From contig BPTO01000007.1 of NCBI GenBank assembly GCA_023705985.1, positions 1 through 39,316 on the forward strand: DNA of 39,316 bases, in the 5' to 3' direction. Of the stretch, positions 38,892-39,316 are shown piece by piece; position 1 is the stretch's first letter, and every line of letters starts with the position of its first letter. The position numbers were made by a program, and so were the translations under genes. The notes under the pieces are model-generated. The model was not told the DNA's origin. It was given only the letters and a program-made list of their open reading frames with translations, and made no database searches. This stretch comes from Candidatus Heimdallarchaeota archaeon (GTDB lineage: Archaea; Asgardarchaeota; Heimdallarchaeia; Heimdallarchaeales; Heimdallarchaeaceae).

Positions 38892-39316
38892 ATGGCTTAC
38901 ATAAGAAAAATTCAAAATGAAGAATATAAAGAAAAAATAGCGATAAAAAGCGAAAAACAAGGGGAAGAAGTAGCCTGGGTGTTTCCACACGCGCTTGAAA
39001 AAGGAGAGAAGAGAGTAGAACTAAGGAAATTTAATCAAATATTAGTAAAAAGTACGGAGCAAGCTGTAGTTTACGAAAATGAACAGATAGTTAGAACATT
39101 AACTAACGGTGTATACGATTTAGATAAGAAAGGTGGAGCTGAGAACCTCAAAGTTGTTTATCTAACAAAACAAGATTTTGATACCAAATGGGGAATACCA
39201 CAACAACAAGGAGTCTTGACTTCAGATAACGTCAAAGTAGGCGCATCAGGAACACTTTCTTTATCGATTTCTACTCCAGAAGTATTTAGTTTAAACATAG
39301 TCAAAGAAGCAGCCAT
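38892..39316 (+). CDS. SPFH-domain protein of YdjI type, 3'-partial
   Basis: 141 complete codons are visible and the frame is open at the window end. The N-terminal IAIKSEKQGEEVAWVFPHAL is followed by LRKFNQILVKSTEQAVVYEN, LTNGVYDLDKK, GIPQQQGVLTSDNVKVGASG and ISTPEVFSLNIVKEA, the order of motifs in YdjI/virion-core type SPFH proteins, which lack the N-terminal membrane helix of the stomatin group and usually have a C-terminal zinc ribbon (not in view). A GGTGA ribosome site precedes the ATG by four bases. It starts 21 bases after the winged-helix gene, so it may be the last known member of the cluster. Confidence 0.75.
   Translation, partial: MAYIRKIQNEEYKEKIAIKSEKQGEEVAWVFPHALEKGEKRVELRKFNQILVKSTEQAVVYENEQIVRTLTNGVYDLDKKGGAENLKVVYLTKQDFDTKWGIPQQQGVLTSDNVKVGASGTLSLSISTPEVFSLNIVKEAA

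Noticed and set aside
1-39316. CRISPR array, rRNA or tRNA genes
   Set aside because: No regularly spaced direct repeats of 25-40 bases and no recognisable rRNA or tRNA sequence were found by eye.

Overview
The window is AT-rich and archaeal in character. Many genes have TATA-like boxes close to their starts, surface proteins are anchored by terminal membrane helices, and there are a membrane-anchored winged-helix regulator, a tungsten-type aldehyde:ferredoxin oxidoreductase and a TnpB-only IS200/IS605-type element. Eukaryote-like proteins (a UFM1/UBA5/UFC1-like conjugation set, a long WD40 protein with a winged helix, a TPR protein ending in a longin/roadblock-like domain) point to an Asgard archaeon. 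That placement is inferred from gene content and was not tested by phylogeny.

Layout. 1-4.4 kb holds unrelated small genes: a DUF4097-like surface protein (partial), a nucleotidyltransferase, a C_GCAxxG_C_C protein, a SWIM protein, a class-II amidotransferase-like protein lacking its catalytic Cys, and a histidine phosphatase. 4.4-10.4 kb (minus strand) is an ABC importer operon: lipid- or membrane-anchored binding protein, fused double permease, two different ATPases, then a DUF47/PhoU-like protein. The two ATPases carry complementary defects that would leave one intact and one degenerate ATP site. A divergent membrane-bound winged-helix regulator and an acidic surface protein follow (10.5-12.6 kb), with palindromic operator-like sites. 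12.7-19 kb holds an alpha/beta hydrolase, a methyltransferase remnant, a TPR-double-retropepsin protein, a flavodoxin, a metallo-beta-lactamase, a DmpA-type P1 peptidase and an SPFH protein. 19.2-23.9 kb has an M29-like aminopeptidase and an SCP2-ADH-AOR operon that could interconvert acids, aldehydes and alcohols. 24-26.8 kb holds DUF47-PiT phosphate uptake plus a bactofilin-like protein. 26.9-32.6 kb has the TPR-longin protein, a DegV protein, a zinc-ribbon protein and the TnpB element.

34.7-39.3 kb is the most interesting region: a plus-strand cluster encoding an E1 resembling UBA5, a JAMM/MPN+ isopeptidase-like protein, an 87-residue ubiquitin-like protein resembling mature UFM1 (ending ...VVG with no tail to remove), an E2 resembling UFC1, and a helical protein with two C-terminal winged helices. 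It is flanked divergently by a WD40 protein that ends in a DDRGK1/PCI-like winged helix, and downstream by an SPFH-domain protein cut by the window end. I read this as a compact prokaryotic UFMylation-like system in which a metalloprotease takes the place of the eukaryotic UFSP cysteine proteases, and the winged-helix proteins are candidate E3 parts. No rRNA, tRNA or CRISPR array was recognised. No gene-free stretch exceeds 300 bases.
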